Assembly (NCBI GenBank): GCA_001897445.1 | Contig: MKSX01000024.1 | Location: 1-49,582, forward strand | Source of the DNA: Alphaproteobacteria bacterium 33-17 | GTDB lineage: Bacteria > Pseudomonadota > Alphaproteobacteria > Rickettsiales > 33-17 | Direction of reading: 5' to 3' | Length of the DNA: 49,582 bases | Shown here: in pieces, positions 24,244 to 34,200 of the stretch | Numbering within the stretch: position 1 is the stretch's first letter | How the letters are laid out: every line of letters starts with the position of its first letter | The notes under the pieces: model-generated | Seen by the model: only the letters and a program-made list of their open reading frames with translations | Databases searched by the model: none | What the model was told of the DNA's origin: nothing | Program-made: the position numbers and the translations under genes

Positions 24244-25063
24244 ATTTGAACAGAATATAATTAGTATATATGGTGATAAGGGCAGGGAGTGGTTAAACAA
24301 TCTGCCTGGTATTATAAGCAATATATCCTATAAATACGGCATCTCTAATATTCAGCATGTTGATAATCTATCCTTTAATTACCTTGTTAAAGGCATTCAG
24401 AATAATAATCGCATTGTTATTAAGACGGGCTTAGATGAAAAAGCTTTATCAAGAGAAGCAAAAATACTTAATTTTTATGCTGGTAAAGGGGCGGTTAAAC
24501 TTATTAGCTATGAAGATGGCGTTTTAATATTGGAAGAGGCAGTACCAGGGGATTCTTTGTTGCCATATGCAGATACTGATAATAAATCAGCAATCGATAT
24601 TGCTTGCATGATTATAGATAAACTTCATACCCAAGCAACTGTCCCCAAAAACCAGTTTACTTATATATCAGAGTGGTTGAAGGTTTTAGATAAAGATTGG
24701 AATATTGACCATAACTTGCTTGCTAAAGCTAAAGATTATAGAGACGAATTAATAGCATCAGCAAAGCATGAGGTTTTGCTGCACGCTGATTTACACCACG
24801 ATAATATTATCAACAACGGAAATTCTTGGCTTGCAATTGATCCCAAAGGAATAATTGGTGACCCAGCTATTGAATACTGGGGCATTATAAGAAATGTGGA
24901 TGCTGATTTTGATTATATCTCAGCTAATGCAAATATACCTGCTGACAGACTAAAAAAATGCTCGTTTGTTATGGCAATTCTACATGCGATTTGGTGCATT
25001 GAAGATAATATGAACCCTAGCATATTCATAAATTTTGCCGTCATGTCATTGCGGGGGATGTAA
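24236..25063 (+). CDS. APH(6)-like aminoglycoside/hydroxyurea phosphotransferase
   Basis: This 275-residue small-molecule kinase resembles Pfam PF04655 (streptomycin 6-phosphotransferase StrB/APH(6) and hydroxyurea kinase). The catalytic loop H-A-D-L-H-H-D-N-I near residues 182-190 supplies the Asp and Asn. The metal-binding Asp is in A-I-D-P-K-G-I-I-G-D-P near 199-209, a sequence highly typical of the family. The N-lobe Lys is in I-V-I-K-T-G near 64. ATG lies in the last codons of the NhaC gene (8-base overlap), so translation is coupled. Real drug resistance is not implied; in a host-associated bacterium the natural substrate may be another compound. Confidence 0.85.
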   Translation: MNKFEQNIISIYGDKGREWLNNLPGIISNISYKYGISNIQHVDNLSFNYLVKGIQNNNRIVIKTGLDEKALSREAKILNFYAGKGAVKLISYEDGVLILEEAVPGDSLLPYADTDNKSAIDIACMIIDKLHTQATVPKNQFTYISEWLKVLDKDWNIDHNLLAKAKDYRDELIASAKHEVLLHADLHHDNIINNGNSWLAIDPKGIIGDPAIEYWGIIRNVDADFDYISANANIPADRLKKCSFVMAILHAIWCIEDNMNPSIFINFAVMSLRGM

Positions 25064-25100
25064 AAACATTCCGTATTAATCTAATTGAATGTAATCAAAA

Positions 25101-25240
25101 TCCATATAAATTACGACCAGGGGGCGAGCCTTATAAAATAAGGCGAGGGGAGTAATTTGTATGTTCGATTTAACCCCCCATTTATATAGAAGAAAAAATG
25201 AGTTCCCGGGGGTGGTCAGCCATTTTTTACTTTTTTTATC
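25101..25240. repeat. Family B two-hairpin repeat, copy 2 (reversed)
   Basis: This is the reverse complement of the 5391-5516 element. It shows a hairpin with CATATAAATTAC-like arms, C/G runs and an inner stem GCCTTAT/ATAAGGC (GCCAT/ATGGC in copy 1), then AAAAAATG/CATTTTTT arms around CCCCCGGG. It lies within the 25064-25484 gene-free stretch, which also holds family F (25271-25314) and family E (25333-25424, plus a fragment at 25440-25480); no gene is supported there. Confidence 0.8.
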
Positions 25241-25270
25241 ATTGATGACGTCTATTGCCAAACCTTTTCC

Positions 25271-25314
25271 CTCAAAATTCCGTCACCGATACTTTGAACT
25301 TCTACAGTAATGAC
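25271..25314. repeat. Family F repeat, internal copy
   Basis: About 44 bases starting CTCAAAATTCCGTCACCGAT match the reverse complement of the last 47 bases of the window with seven or so differences. The 20-base start is identical in both. Its inner end reads AATGAC, the same edge word seen in family E, so it may be part of a larger composite repeat. Confidence 0.75.
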
Positions 25315-25332
25315 ATGGAGGCATCATCTGTC

Positions 25333-25424
25333 GTCATTCCGAGAGGCACAAAGTGCCTCGTGGGAATCCACTTAAGATTTTGCGTCATTTATGGATTGCT
25401 TCGAGGTAGCTCTCTCGGAATGAC
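25333..25424. repeat. Family E palindromic repeat, copy 1
   Basis: This 92-bp element has ends GTCATTCCGAGA and TCTCGGAATGAC, an inner hairpin GAGGCAC-AAA-GTGCCTC, and the pair GGAATCCA/TGGATTGC. It is like 26955-27050 in the same orientation, and the two copies flank the terminase gene. A shorter relative is at 25440-25480 (GTCATTACG..AGTAATCCAG). Repeats with TCATT[CG]CGAG ends are common in Rickettsiales genomes, which is established knowledge. Confidence 0.85.
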
Positions 25425-25484
25425 ATTTCGTCGCGTGATTGTCATTACGAAAAACATATTATGTTTTGAAGTAATCCAGGAAAA

Positions 25485-26861
25485 TTATTCAGATCTCTTC
25501 ATAATGCTAACTAACGATTTCAAATACGATATCCCTTGTGACAAGCTATCAACCATATCATCATGTTCGCTTTCAGGGAAGCTTGTAAGCTCATTAATAA
25601 AATCAACAATTAGGGGATGGCTTTTTGGAAGCACAACTTTTTTAGAATCAAACATTCCGCTAATACTTAAAAAACGTGTAACCTTATCAATCTTTGGATC
25701 AACCCCGCTTACTGGCATTAAATATTCCTGAAGCAGCTCAGAAATAAGCGCATGACCTGACATTTTATTTTCAATTAGCACTATTAAAGGCTTATAATCC
25801 TTGTATTTTTCAACAACCATTGCCTTTAGCTGGCTATAACTAAGTCTTTCGCGGAATATATCTATTACATATATCATCTGATTAAACACGCCCAGCGTCA
25901 CGCATGCGCTATAATCTGCTTTACTTGATACAACAGCCGCAGGATCCCAGCTTTGAATTATAACATCAAATTTAATCGGCAAATGATCATAATACACAAG
26001 CTTATCAGGCTTAATAATATTACCCGAGCTTGAAACTGGCTTTTGCATGAACTGCGTTGTAAATACAATGTCCCCAAGCTCACACTGCATATCATTTATA
26101 GCTTCAAGATTCATAAGTTTTTCATTAAGCAGCTCACCTTTTTGCCTGCTATATTGATATTTGCCTACTTTATATGTTTTATCATCTTCCTCTATAATGG
26201 GCAGAGCAAAAACGTTCCATTTAGACTTTGGCTTAGCTAATAAATACCCGCTTAAATCGTTTGCATGAAGACGCTGCATTACAACAATAACAACGCCTTT
26301 TTCCTGATTATTAAGACGGGTTAAAAACGACTTATCAAACCAGTCAAATAGCTTGTCTCTTTGGTACTTTGACCTTACTTGCGCAGGATGGTGCGGGTCA
26401 TCTATAATCAAAAAATCACCACCTTCACCTATGATGGTTCCGCCACTAGATGTTGCAAAACGAAAGCCATTTTTTGTTGTCATGAACTTCTTTTTTTCGT
26501 TTTGCTTTTTATAAATTTGCGTATCAGGGAACATGGCTTTATACCAATCACTTTCCATAATCAGCTTTGTATCTACTGATAGTTTATTGCTAAGCGCCTG
26601 ACTATAACTTGCCGCAATTATACGATTGGTTGCAGATATTCCAAGAAGCCAAGCAGGAAATGCGGTTGTAATAATATGGGATTTTAAAAATCTTGGAGGC
26701 AGATTTATTATAATTCTTTTAAGATTACCCCTAACTGCCTCACATAATATTTCGGAGAGGTAATCTATATACCAGCTATCCAGGAATTCCGTTCCTGGAT
26801 TTAAGGTTTCAAAGCTTTGTATGACAAATGCCTTAAAGCTTTGCGCGTTTATATTTTTCAA
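25485..26861 (-). CDS. Phage/GTA-type terminase large subunit
   Basis: This 458-residue DNA-packaging ATPase-nuclease has a Walker A-like N-L-P-P-R-F-L-K-S near residues 53-61, and Walker B F-L-I-I-D-D-P-H near 150-157. A V-V-M-Q-R-L-H coupling motif lies near 193. The RNase H-like nuclease has acidic residues in S-W-D-P-A near 301-305, I-E-N-K near 360 and H-D-D-M-V-D-S near 437-443. All key residues appear intact. No portal, capsid, small terminase or tail gene is within the window, so this is either a relic of a prophage or a dispersed gene-transfer-agent component (GTA genes are scattered in Rickettsiales). It is flanked by two copies of family E. Confidence 0.9.
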   Translation of the reverse strand: MKNINAQSFKAFVIQSFETLNPGTEFLDSWYIDYLSEILCEAVRGNLKRIIINLPPRFLKSHIITTAFPAWLLGISATNRIIAASYSQALSNKLSVDTKLIMESDWYKAMFPDTQIYKKQNEKKKFMTTKNGFRFATSSGGTIIGEGGDFLIIDDPHHPAQVRSKYQRDKLFDWFDKSFLTRLNNQEKGVVIVVMQRLHANDLSGYLLAKPKSKWNVFALPIIEEDDKTYKVGKYQYSRQKGELLNEKLMNLEAINDMQCELGDIVFTTQFMQKPVSSSGNIIKPDKLVYYDHLPIKFDVIIQSWDPAAVVSSKADYSACVTLGVFNQMIYVIDIFRERLSYSQLKAMVVEKYKDYKPLIVLIENKMSGHALISELLQEYLMPVSGVDPKIDKVTRFLSISGMFDSKKVVLPKSHPLIVDFINELTSFPESEHDDMVDSLSQGISYLKSLVSIMKRSE

Positions 26862-26954
26862 ATTTTTACCTGTTTTGGGTTTTGAGAAATTTAGATGAAT
26901 GGATTGCCGCGCAGAACTCTATTCTGCTATCAATGACTTGACGATGATGCTGTT

Positions 26955-27050
26955 GTCATTCCGAGAGGTGCGAAGTGCCTCGTGGGAATCCATTTATACC
27001 TTAGATTAAAAGTGGATTGCTACAGGATGCTTTGCATCCCTCGCAATGAC
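26955..27050. repeat. Family E palindromic repeat, copy 2
   Basis: This 96-bp element parallels 25333-25424: GTCATTCCGAGAGG start, inner GAGG/CCTC hairpin, GGGAATCCA, then TGGATTGC, a GGATGC/GCATCC hairpin and CTCGCAATGAC. It occupies the middle of the 26862-27212 gene-free stretch, which otherwise contains only the terminator at 27155 and unassigned AT-rich sequence. Confidence 0.85.
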
Positions 27051-27154
27051 ATTACGTCTATATCTGGAGTTATTTCGAGATACTTTAGAATCCACAATGA
27101 AACAATAAGCCTATAAATAATATATGTATTTTCATTTGGGAAGTGGGAGGGTAT

Positions 27155-27193
27155 AAAAAAACGCCCTGAAAAATTAATTTAAGAGCGTTTTTT
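27155..27193 (-). terminator. Rho-independent terminator of the 27213-28433 gene
   Basis: Arms AAAAAAACGCCCT and AGAGCGTTTTTTT flank a 13-base AT loop. The one mismatch is a G-U pair only when read on the minus strand, and the stem ends in a run of seven U there. It lies 20 bases after the minus-strand stop, so the assignment is firm. Confidence 0.85.
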
Positions 27194-27212
27194 TATTAAA
27201 TTCAAAGGATTA

Positions 27213-28433
27213 TTAGATTACAATCCCGTCTTTCACATATTGACCTGCTTCGTGTATAAAGCTTCTGAACGAATATGGGTTTTGATAATAGTTATCACCA
27301 TAAGCTTCTTTTGCAATTGCATCTTTTGCAGCTTTATAGTTAGGATCTGCCTTAGCTGGATTTAATGTATTATTTAATGTAACGAGAGCATTTTTATCAA
27401 AGTTACTATCAATAATCTGTTTGCCTTCTTTTACACCAACAACTCTGATTTTATCATTGCCATCAACATTAACAACAGTAAGTGTATAAGTAATTCCTGA
27501 GTCTTTATCCACAAAAGTTTTAGAGTTTCCAACATTTGCAAGTTCACCTAAGATTTTTGTCATACCTTTAAGTTCAGCTTTATTTTTAAAGTAAGCTGAT
27601 GATTTATCGGCATTCTTTCTAGATCTCATAAAGCCCTGAGCCGCAGTGATAAACGCACCAGTAGCAACACCTGCTGTTGCGCCACCAATAATCACTGATG
27701 ATGCAAGTATCATCGCTTCAGGTAAGAATCTCCAGAAGCTATATCTGATGAATTGCCAGAACTTTGGATATAATTCAGCCATAGCAGTTGCATCTTTACC
27801 TTTTGGATTAAGCATGGCTTTTATGGTGCGTCCTACAAGTCTGAACATCTTAAATTTAGCATCTTTATACTGATCGATATCTTTCTGCTCAAGCTTTTTA
27901 GTAATCATTTTGCCATTTGCATCTTTTTCACCAGTTTCATATTTTCTTTTTGATTGTCTTGCTTCATCCTTACCATAAGCTCTAAGAGCATCCATAAGTG
28001 GCGCAGCATTATTAGACTCAACATATTTTTTAACGTACTTTACTTTAACTTCTGTATCTTTATGTTTTAGTCTGTAACGTATAGTAACGATAAATTCACC
28101 AAGGAGTTTAAGACCAGAACCAATTGCAGTTGTAAGACTTGCAAATTTTCTTATTCCGTCTAATCCACCTTTTGCCTTTAAATAACCTAACATACCTACA
28201 GCAAGCTTATAAAGCTTTTGCATCCAGTCAATCACGTCAGCTTCAAGAAGCCATTTTGACGCATAGTTTGTTGCTTTACTAATTCGGCTATCAGCTCCAA
28301 AAAGTTGCTCTACCATATAAGCAGGCATTTCTGTAAGCATTGTATAAAACTTTAAATCCCTGTTTTCAAATAGAAATGATACTGCATTATCAACTACTTC
28401 TTTGTTTACTAAAGCGCCATTAGCTTCTGCCAT
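27213..28433 (-). CDS. Uncharacterised 406-aa protein with one or two membrane segments
   Basis: I do not recognise this one. The first ~120 residues are helical with aromatic residues, followed by a strongly basic, charged middle (~125-190, with K-R-K-Y-E and K-D-A-N-G-K). A likely membrane hairpin then follows (I-L-A-S-S-V-I-I-G-G-A-T-A-G-V-A-T-G near 243-260), and a soluble C-terminal domain with a beta-type stretch (Y-T-L-T-V-V-N-V-D-G-N-D-K-I-R-V-V-G-V near 312-330). There is no signal peptide. ATG is preceded by GGAG, and a good terminator follows, so it is a single-gene unit. The helical, Lys-rich style resembles the large proteins at 5-2806 and 31223-37404, but I cannot show homology. 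Confidence 0.75.
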   Translation of the reverse strand: MAEANGALVNKEVVDNAVSFLFENRDLKFYTMLTEMPAYMVEQLFGADSRISKATNYASKWLLEADVIDWMQKLYKLAVGMLGYLKAKGGLDGIRKFASLTTAIGSGLKLLGEFIVTIRYRLKHKDTEVKVKYVKKYVESNNAAPLMDALRAYGKDEARQSKRKYETGEKDANGKMITKKLEQKDIDQYKDAKFKMFRLVGRTIKAMLNPKGKDATAMAELYPKFWQFIRYSFWRFLPEAMILASSVIIGGATAGVATGAFITAAQGFMRSRKNADKSSAYFKNKAELKGMTKILGELANVGNSKTFVDKDSGITYTLTVVNVDGNDKIRVVGVKEGKQIIDSNFDKNALVTLNNTLNPAKADPNYKAAKDAIAKEAYGDNYYQNPYSFRSFIHEAGQYVKDGIVI

Positions 28434-28568
28434 GATTTAACTCCAATTTTTCCTATAATTCTGAAATTTACTTACCCTTATAAATAAGCTCTCGCATTAT
28501 AACACAAGACTATTTGACTCTCAACAAAAAAGATTAACCTTTTTTTAACTAATAGCTGCAAATTTTAA

Positions 28569-30026
28569 CTACTTTTTCCAAAAATTCTTATTTATCAACA
28601 CCATAAAGGTAATAATCTCTAATCTACCTATAATCATAAGTACAATCAGGTTCCATTTTGCAAAAGTTGGTAAGTTGTTAAATGATCCGTCTGGATTAAT
28701 ATGCTCTCCAAGACCAAATCCAGCATTAGAAAGTGCTGATATTACAGAACTTATTATGGTAATGCCATCAAGATTACTAAGTGACATTATAAGCATTCCT
28801 ACCATCATTACTATAAAATAAGAAACCACCATAATAACTGCGCCCATAGCGACCTGATCATTGAGGTATTTGCCATTATAATGGATTTTAAATACCCCAT
28901 GAGGATGAATTAGCGTATTAATATAATTACGAATCACTTTAAATAAAATTACAATTCTGAATACTTTTATACCGCCTGTGGTGGATCCTGTCATCCCGCC
29001 AATTATAGCGGCGATTATAAGGCAAAACTTAGGAAACATATGCCAGTTATCATAATTAGTGTTGGCAAAGCCAGTAGTTGTGAGTACAGAAATAGTATTA
29101 AAAAACGAATAATGAATTGCATTCACCAGTTCATAAGTTTTGGTTAGGTAATTATATAAAAATACAGCGGTTCCTATAACTAATATAGTGCCTAAATAAT
29201 ATTTAAACTGAACATCCTGTCTGATTTTATCAAATTGTTGATGCTGTAAGTGATAAAAATGGATAAATGAAGTAGCGCCGAATAACATTAATACCATTAA
29301 AATTATATCAATTTTGAAGTTTTTAAAATACGCAACTGAATTGTCATAGTTTGCAAATCCGCCTGTTGATATAGCGGTTAAAGTGTGGCATATTGCATCA
29401 AAAAAACTCATTCCAAAACTATATAGCGTAAATATACCAATTGTAGTCATGATCATATATATTGTAATAATAATGATCGATATACTTTCCACTTTTGGCA
29501 GGATTTTATCTGATTTTTCGGTGAATTCCATATTGAACATCTGCATTCCACCAATTTTAAGGTTTGGTAATATTGCAACTCCGATTACAACAATTCCAAG
29601 ACCTCCAACATAATTAAGCAAACTTCGCCATAATAATATACCTGGGGATTTATGCTGAAGATTGACTACAACAGAAGCCCCACATGATGTTAGCCCTGAT
29701 ACAGCCTCAAAAACCGCGTTTGTAACACCTAAACCTTTAATGCTAAAATAAAGGGGCAGGGCTGTATAAATACAGGCAAATATCCATATCATTATAACAG
29801 TTAAAAATCCATATCGTGGTGCAAAGTATGCTGCTCCCTTAGTAGTAAGTATAGAAAATATATTTAGTAAAAACCCAATAGCAATACCAACAACGCCAAT
29901 TATCACAAAGTAATAATAATGATTATTATTGTGGCAATAATCCCAAACCCCAGGAATAAGCATTAAAAGCCCAAAAAATATAAGAACAAAGTTTAAAGCT
30001 TTAATGGTTGATTCTCTTCTGGTCAT
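28569..30026 (-). CDS. trkH: TrkH-family potassium uptake membrane subunit
   Basis: This 485-residue K+ transporter subunit has four pore-loop repeats that are easy to see: S-G-L-T-S-C-G-A-S near residues 110-118, T-A-I-S-T-G-G-F-A-N near 219-228, S-V-L-T-T-T-G-F-A-N near 314-323, and L-S-N-A-G-F-G-L-G near 435-443. Each carries the selectivity Gly, and the length is standard for TrkH. It would import K+ across the inner membrane with a TrkA-type cytosolic regulator, which is not in the window. The gene appears monocistronic and is divergent from an ankyrin gene. Confidence 0.93.
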   Translation of the reverse strand: MTRRESTIKALNFVLIFFGLLMLIPGVWDYCHNNNHYYYFVIIGVVGIAIGFLLNIFSILTTKGAAYFAPRYGFLTVIMIWIFACIYTALPLYFSIKGLGVTNAVFEAVSGLTSCGASVVVNLQHKSPGILLWRSLLNYVGGLGIVVIGVAILPNLKIGGMQMFNMEFTEKSDKILPKVESISIIIITIYMIMTTIGIFTLYSFGMSFFDAICHTLTAISTGGFANYDNSVAYFKNFKIDIILMVLMLFGATSFIHFYHLQHQQFDKIRQDVQFKYYLGTILVIGTAVFLYNYLTKTYELVNAIHYSFFNTISVLTTTGFANTNYDNWHMFPKFCLIIAAIIGGMTGSTTGGIKVFRIVILFKVIRNYINTLIHPHGVFKIHYNGKYLNDQVAMGAVIMVVSYFIVMMVGMLIMSLSNLDGITIISSVISALSNAGFGLGEHINPDGSFNNLPTFAKWNLIVLMIIGRLEIITFMVLINKNFWKK

Positions 30027-30211
30027 GACAAATACTTTCTAGGATTTTTTTAAATCTTCGCAAAAATATAGAGTTTTGTAAAATGATAATATTTCCAAAA
30101 GCACTATTTAAATTTCTTAAAACTCAATAATTTATTTAAAATTTTTTATATAGGCTGCAAGTTATTTAATAAAATGCTAATATCCCCGCGCAATTAGAGT
30201 TGGGGAATAAT

Positions 30212-31132
30212 ATGCTAACAAAGGAGCAGCAATTATATAGTGCTGTTAAAAATTCAAGTATTGATAAGGTACGGACACTTTTAAATAATGGTGCAAACCC
30301 TAGTTGTTTGATAATAGTTCAGACTGAAATAGCATCGGGAGAACTACACCGTGAAACGCCACTCCATTTAGCTGCTACTCTTGGTGCAAACGATATCATC
30401 CAGATTTTGCTTGATTTCAAGGCAAACGTTGATGTTTTAGACAGTTTCAAATGTACGCCGCTTATGGCAGCAGTTTGTTCCAACCATGTTGAGGCTGCGG
30501 CATTGCTGCTAAAAAATCATGCAAATGTAGATTATAATAATGAAGGTTATACGGCGATCGCTTATGCTATTATGTCTTCTTATGATAAAATGGTAGAGTT
30601 GTTAATTAAACATAACGCTTGCGTAAACTTTACGCAGTCTCAGATAACTGAGCTGCTTATTTGCGCCGCAAGACATCATGATAGTAAAATAACAAAACTT
30701 GTATGGCAAGAAACGTATTTATCTAATAAATACAGGCATGTAAACGCTACATCTTTAATAGATTATTTTAAAGAAGAAGAGGAGGAATTTTCAGGCTTTT
30801 TAAAGAAAAATAATATTCCTGAAATACCTCTTAATTATTTTAAAAATCTTCCATTAACTTACATAGAGCTTATCAGGTTTTTACAAGTTATTGGTAGTTT
30901 TGTAGCTTGGGATTATATTCAAAATAATAGGAAAGGCGAAGTAATCAGTCCCCAAAAATTTTTTAATTGCCTAGTAGTATATAGGGGGGCTGTAAATAAA
31001 GCTGCATGTACAATACTACCCAGTGAAATAATAGAAGAAATTTCCCAATATAACTATATAGACAGTGCATCACTTCATAGCTTTAGATTACAGTTAGAAA
31101 GAAGAATTGAAAACAACACAAGATCATTATAA
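30212..31132 (+). CDS. Ankyrin-repeat protein with LPxEI (F-box/PRANC-like) C-terminus
   Basis: This 306-residue protein has about four to five ankyrin repeats in residues 5-170. The clearest are T-P-L-H-L-A-A-T-L-G-A-N-D near 52-64 and T-P-L-M-A-A-V-C-S-N-H near 86-96. A unique helical region follows. Near the end, L269-P270-S-E-I-I-E-E-I-S-Q-Y resembles the L-P-x-E-I-x-x-x-I start of F-box and PRANC motifs, which in poxvirus, Orientia and Wolbachia ankyrin proteins recruit host SCF ubiquitin ligase. That link is inference. I start at ATG 30212 after GGGGA; the TTG at 30200 is unlikely. Ankyrin proteins of this kind are commonly secreted effectors, but no secretion signal is identified. Confidence 0.82.
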   Translation: MLTKEQQLYSAVKNSSIDKVRTLLNNGANPSCLIIVQTEIASGELHRETPLHLAATLGANDIIQILLDFKANVDVLDSFKCTPLMAAVCSNHVEAAALLLKNHANVDYNNEGYTAIAYAIMSSYDKMVELLIKHNACVNFTQSQITELLICAARHHDSKITKLVWQETYLSNKYRHVNATSLIDYFKEEEEEFSGFLKKNNIPEIPLNYFKNLPLTYIELIRFLQVIGSFVAWDYIQNNRKGEVISPQKFFNCLVVYRGAVNKAACTILPSEIIEEISQYNYIDSASLHSFRLQLERRIENNTRSL

Positions 31133-31222
31133 AAACTTGTTTAAATATACAATGAATATGTATCAGCAAAATCTTTAAGAGTTATGCCATGTACATCACT
31201 CAAAAAGACCTTGCTGAAATTT

Positions 31223-34200
31223 TTACATATGCTGCTGAAACAAACTTTTTTTAGCATTGCTAAGAGCATTAGCATGATCACCTGATATTCTTGATACTGA
31301 GTTGACTCTTAATGGCGAGTCATTAACTTCTTTGATATCAAGAATAGGAACAAGTCCACCAGTAGGTTCTAATAATGATCTGAAATGCTGAGACTTTCTT
31401 TCTACTTGTATAGTAGAATCCATTATTTTAATATTTTGATTTTTAATAAGCTTAATAGTAGCATTAATAATTTTTTGTTTTTCACCTGCACGGTTAATAT
31501 CATATCGTGAGTCATCAAGATCGACCGTTCTGCCAGTATCTTTAATTAATTGGTTTTGATAATGATATATAATTGCATCTTCAATTTGAGTTTTCGTAGA
31601 ATTATCAGGTATATTAATGCCTCTGTTGTCTGCAAACATTCTTAGATACAGCTCACTTCTGTTTAGGAGACCGCCCTTATTTAAAATATGATATCTAACA
31701 TTCAAATTATGAACATCAATAGTATTTTCCGATAGATCCTGATCGCTTGGTCTTAGATTCCACATTACATCAGCAAAACCTGTAGATAAGCTTTCTACAA
31801 CTGCATCTTCAGGCATATATTTAAGCGGATGTTTTTCTTCCTGGTGTACAATCGAAATTACTGAAGCATTACAGTTTACAGCAAACTGTTTAATTTTAGA
31901 CATTACAATATTTTTAACAGACATATGCATTTCAGCATTAATTCTGTCTATTTCATTGATATCATCAGGAACACCATAGGAATCCTTAAATCTTTGTGAC
32001 ATCTCTAAAATATTGCTTGAGCTGCTAATATGGTCATCGTATTCTTTATTAAACGGAGTGTTAAAAGTTGCGCACAAAATATGATGAATCTCTGATTTTG
32101 TCAGCATTCCAAATTGATCTGGAAGTGATGAAATAGATTCATCTAATATGAGCAGCCTTGTTTCCAAATTCAGCATTGCCCTTACTAAAAGAACCCTCAT
32201 CTTCTGACCGCCCGACATTCCTCCGAAGCTTTCATTTAATGGGTCGACACCATTATCAACCTCATAATATTTATTATCTAGTGCAACACCCGCCATAAGG
32301 CTACGTATTTTAACTTTAATTTCGTCTGATTTTAGGCTGCCGTTTTCATTAAAATAAACCTTATTATCACCTTCATTTTTAAGGTCGGCTGTCATAAATT
32401 CATATACGGTAAGGTTGCCTAAAATTGGTGGGGCTTCTTGCGGTATATAAATAATGCTTTCGGGTTTTAAATTTTTGTCTCTTTCCATTTTTCCACTAAA
32501 TAAGCGCCAGAAATCAGAAAGTATTGCAGTGGTAACAGATTTTCCACCACCTGTCTGACCAGAAAACTGAATAACCTTTCCTTTTAAAACTTCTAAATTG
32601 GAATTAAGTCTGATTAAGGTTTTCGTATCTTTAGAATCGCCAGATGTTCCAAGTATACCTGTCATAGTTTTGGTTATCATATCTGCAACAGCAAACCCAC
32701 TGTGCGCAGCATATGGTATCTTAATTTGCATGCCTGCATTAAGTTTCACCCATGCATTTGGTATTTCATTCGCAACATCTACTTCAGACTTGTAAATATT
32801 AGCAATTGCATTTGTGCTGTAATTATCAAGCCTGATGCCTGCAACCAAAGTATCAAGCGACCCTGAAAGCTGTTTAGTTATGCTATCGCCTTCTTGTCCT
32901 ATAATACGGTTGTCTGGTCTGCTTTGATCAATAATAAACTTACCTAAAAACTGTGCTAAGAACGAATTTGTATCGATAAGGCCGTGTGACATGCCGATAA
33001 TTTTAACTAAAACATCCGCAACGTCCTTGAATGAGAAAGCGTATTTTTTTAAAGCTTCTGCAACCCTTGACTTATGAGCGGTTTTTTTCCTTTCATCTTC
33101 CAGGATTTTGCGGGTTTTATCATTAGCCTTTCTATATGCGCCTTCTAAGCCTGCCTTTTTAATAGTCACTGCTGAAGTATCAGATTTTTTCTGGTCAGAT
33201 TCTAAAACATCTGTTTTTATCATTGCATCGATAACTTTAACTGCATTAATTTTCAATATAGACTCAGAAGAGCTGTTAATAAAACCAGCAATATCACTTG
33301 CATATTTTGCAGTTAGTGCTGGTAGAGTAAATATTCCGCCGATATACTCCCATATATCTTTGAGTGCGTTATATTGTGGTGGTAGGTTCTCAGATTTGCT
33401 TTTAAATTCTTTTGAAATTTCAGGGTTAAATTTAACAATATTTCCAAGGTTAATAAGCAAGTTTTGAAGTTTAACATTACTCGCGCCATTTGAAACATTA
33501 TTAATTACTTTCGTAAACTTTGAGGTGGCAAATTTTTGAATAGTATCTTTAATAAAAATATCAGAAGAGGCATCTAATGCCTGTTTAGCAAAAGTATCAA
33601 TTGAATTGATAAAATTATCATTAACCAGATGGTTTTCTATCATATTTCTAATATCGATATGATCTGATAACAGAAGCGCAGCTAATTGTGGAACAATAAT
33701 TTTTGCATCAAGTTTTTTTAAATCTAAAATTTTAGTAATTTGATTTTTAGCGCTTACAATATTTTTATCATCGGGGTCATTTACTAATTTTGCAAAAACT
33801 TTATCAATAACTTCTTTGTTGCTTGCGCATGTAGAAAAATCTTCATTAGCAATCTGGTTAATAATAGGTCTTAAAAAATTGGTAACAACAATTTCGCTAA
33901 TAATATCAACCAGTAGATTTTTATTATTTTTAAGGTTTGCAGTAACTTGACTAATAATTATTTTTAATGATGCAACATCGCCTGCTTGCCATAAATATCT
34001 CATAAAATCAGACAAGTTTTGTTTAGACGAGAATTTATCCTGAATACTAGCAGCAAGAGTTGAATCTTTTGGAACGATATTTGCAATAATTGGGTTGTTG
34101 ATGCTTAAGCTTGCAGCTATTTGCTGGGTAATCTGAGGATTGTTGCCTGCAACTCTGAAAAATATATCGGCAACATTAATATTTGATTGTACCTTTAAAT

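Noticed and set aside
18458..25063. An acquired antibiotic-resistance island (CatB/Vat-like plus APH-like genes)
   Set aside because: The two genes are far apart, with base composition like their neighbours and no integron, transposase or IS element; chromosomal homologues of both families often have other roles.
25255..25731. Plus-strand open frame of 158 codons at 25.3-25.7 kb
   Set aside because: It runs through the family F and E repeats and then antisense to the terminase; repeats commonly create open frames by chance.
25485..26861. A complete prophage around the terminase
   Set aside because: Neighbouring genes are a kinase and antiporter on one side and an unknown membrane protein and TrkH on the other; no structural, lysis or integrase gene is present.
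33108..33467. Plus-strand 119-codon frame opposite the giant ABC gene
   Set aside because: It is antisense to an intact protein with conserved ATPase motifs in the same chain, and has no start signal.
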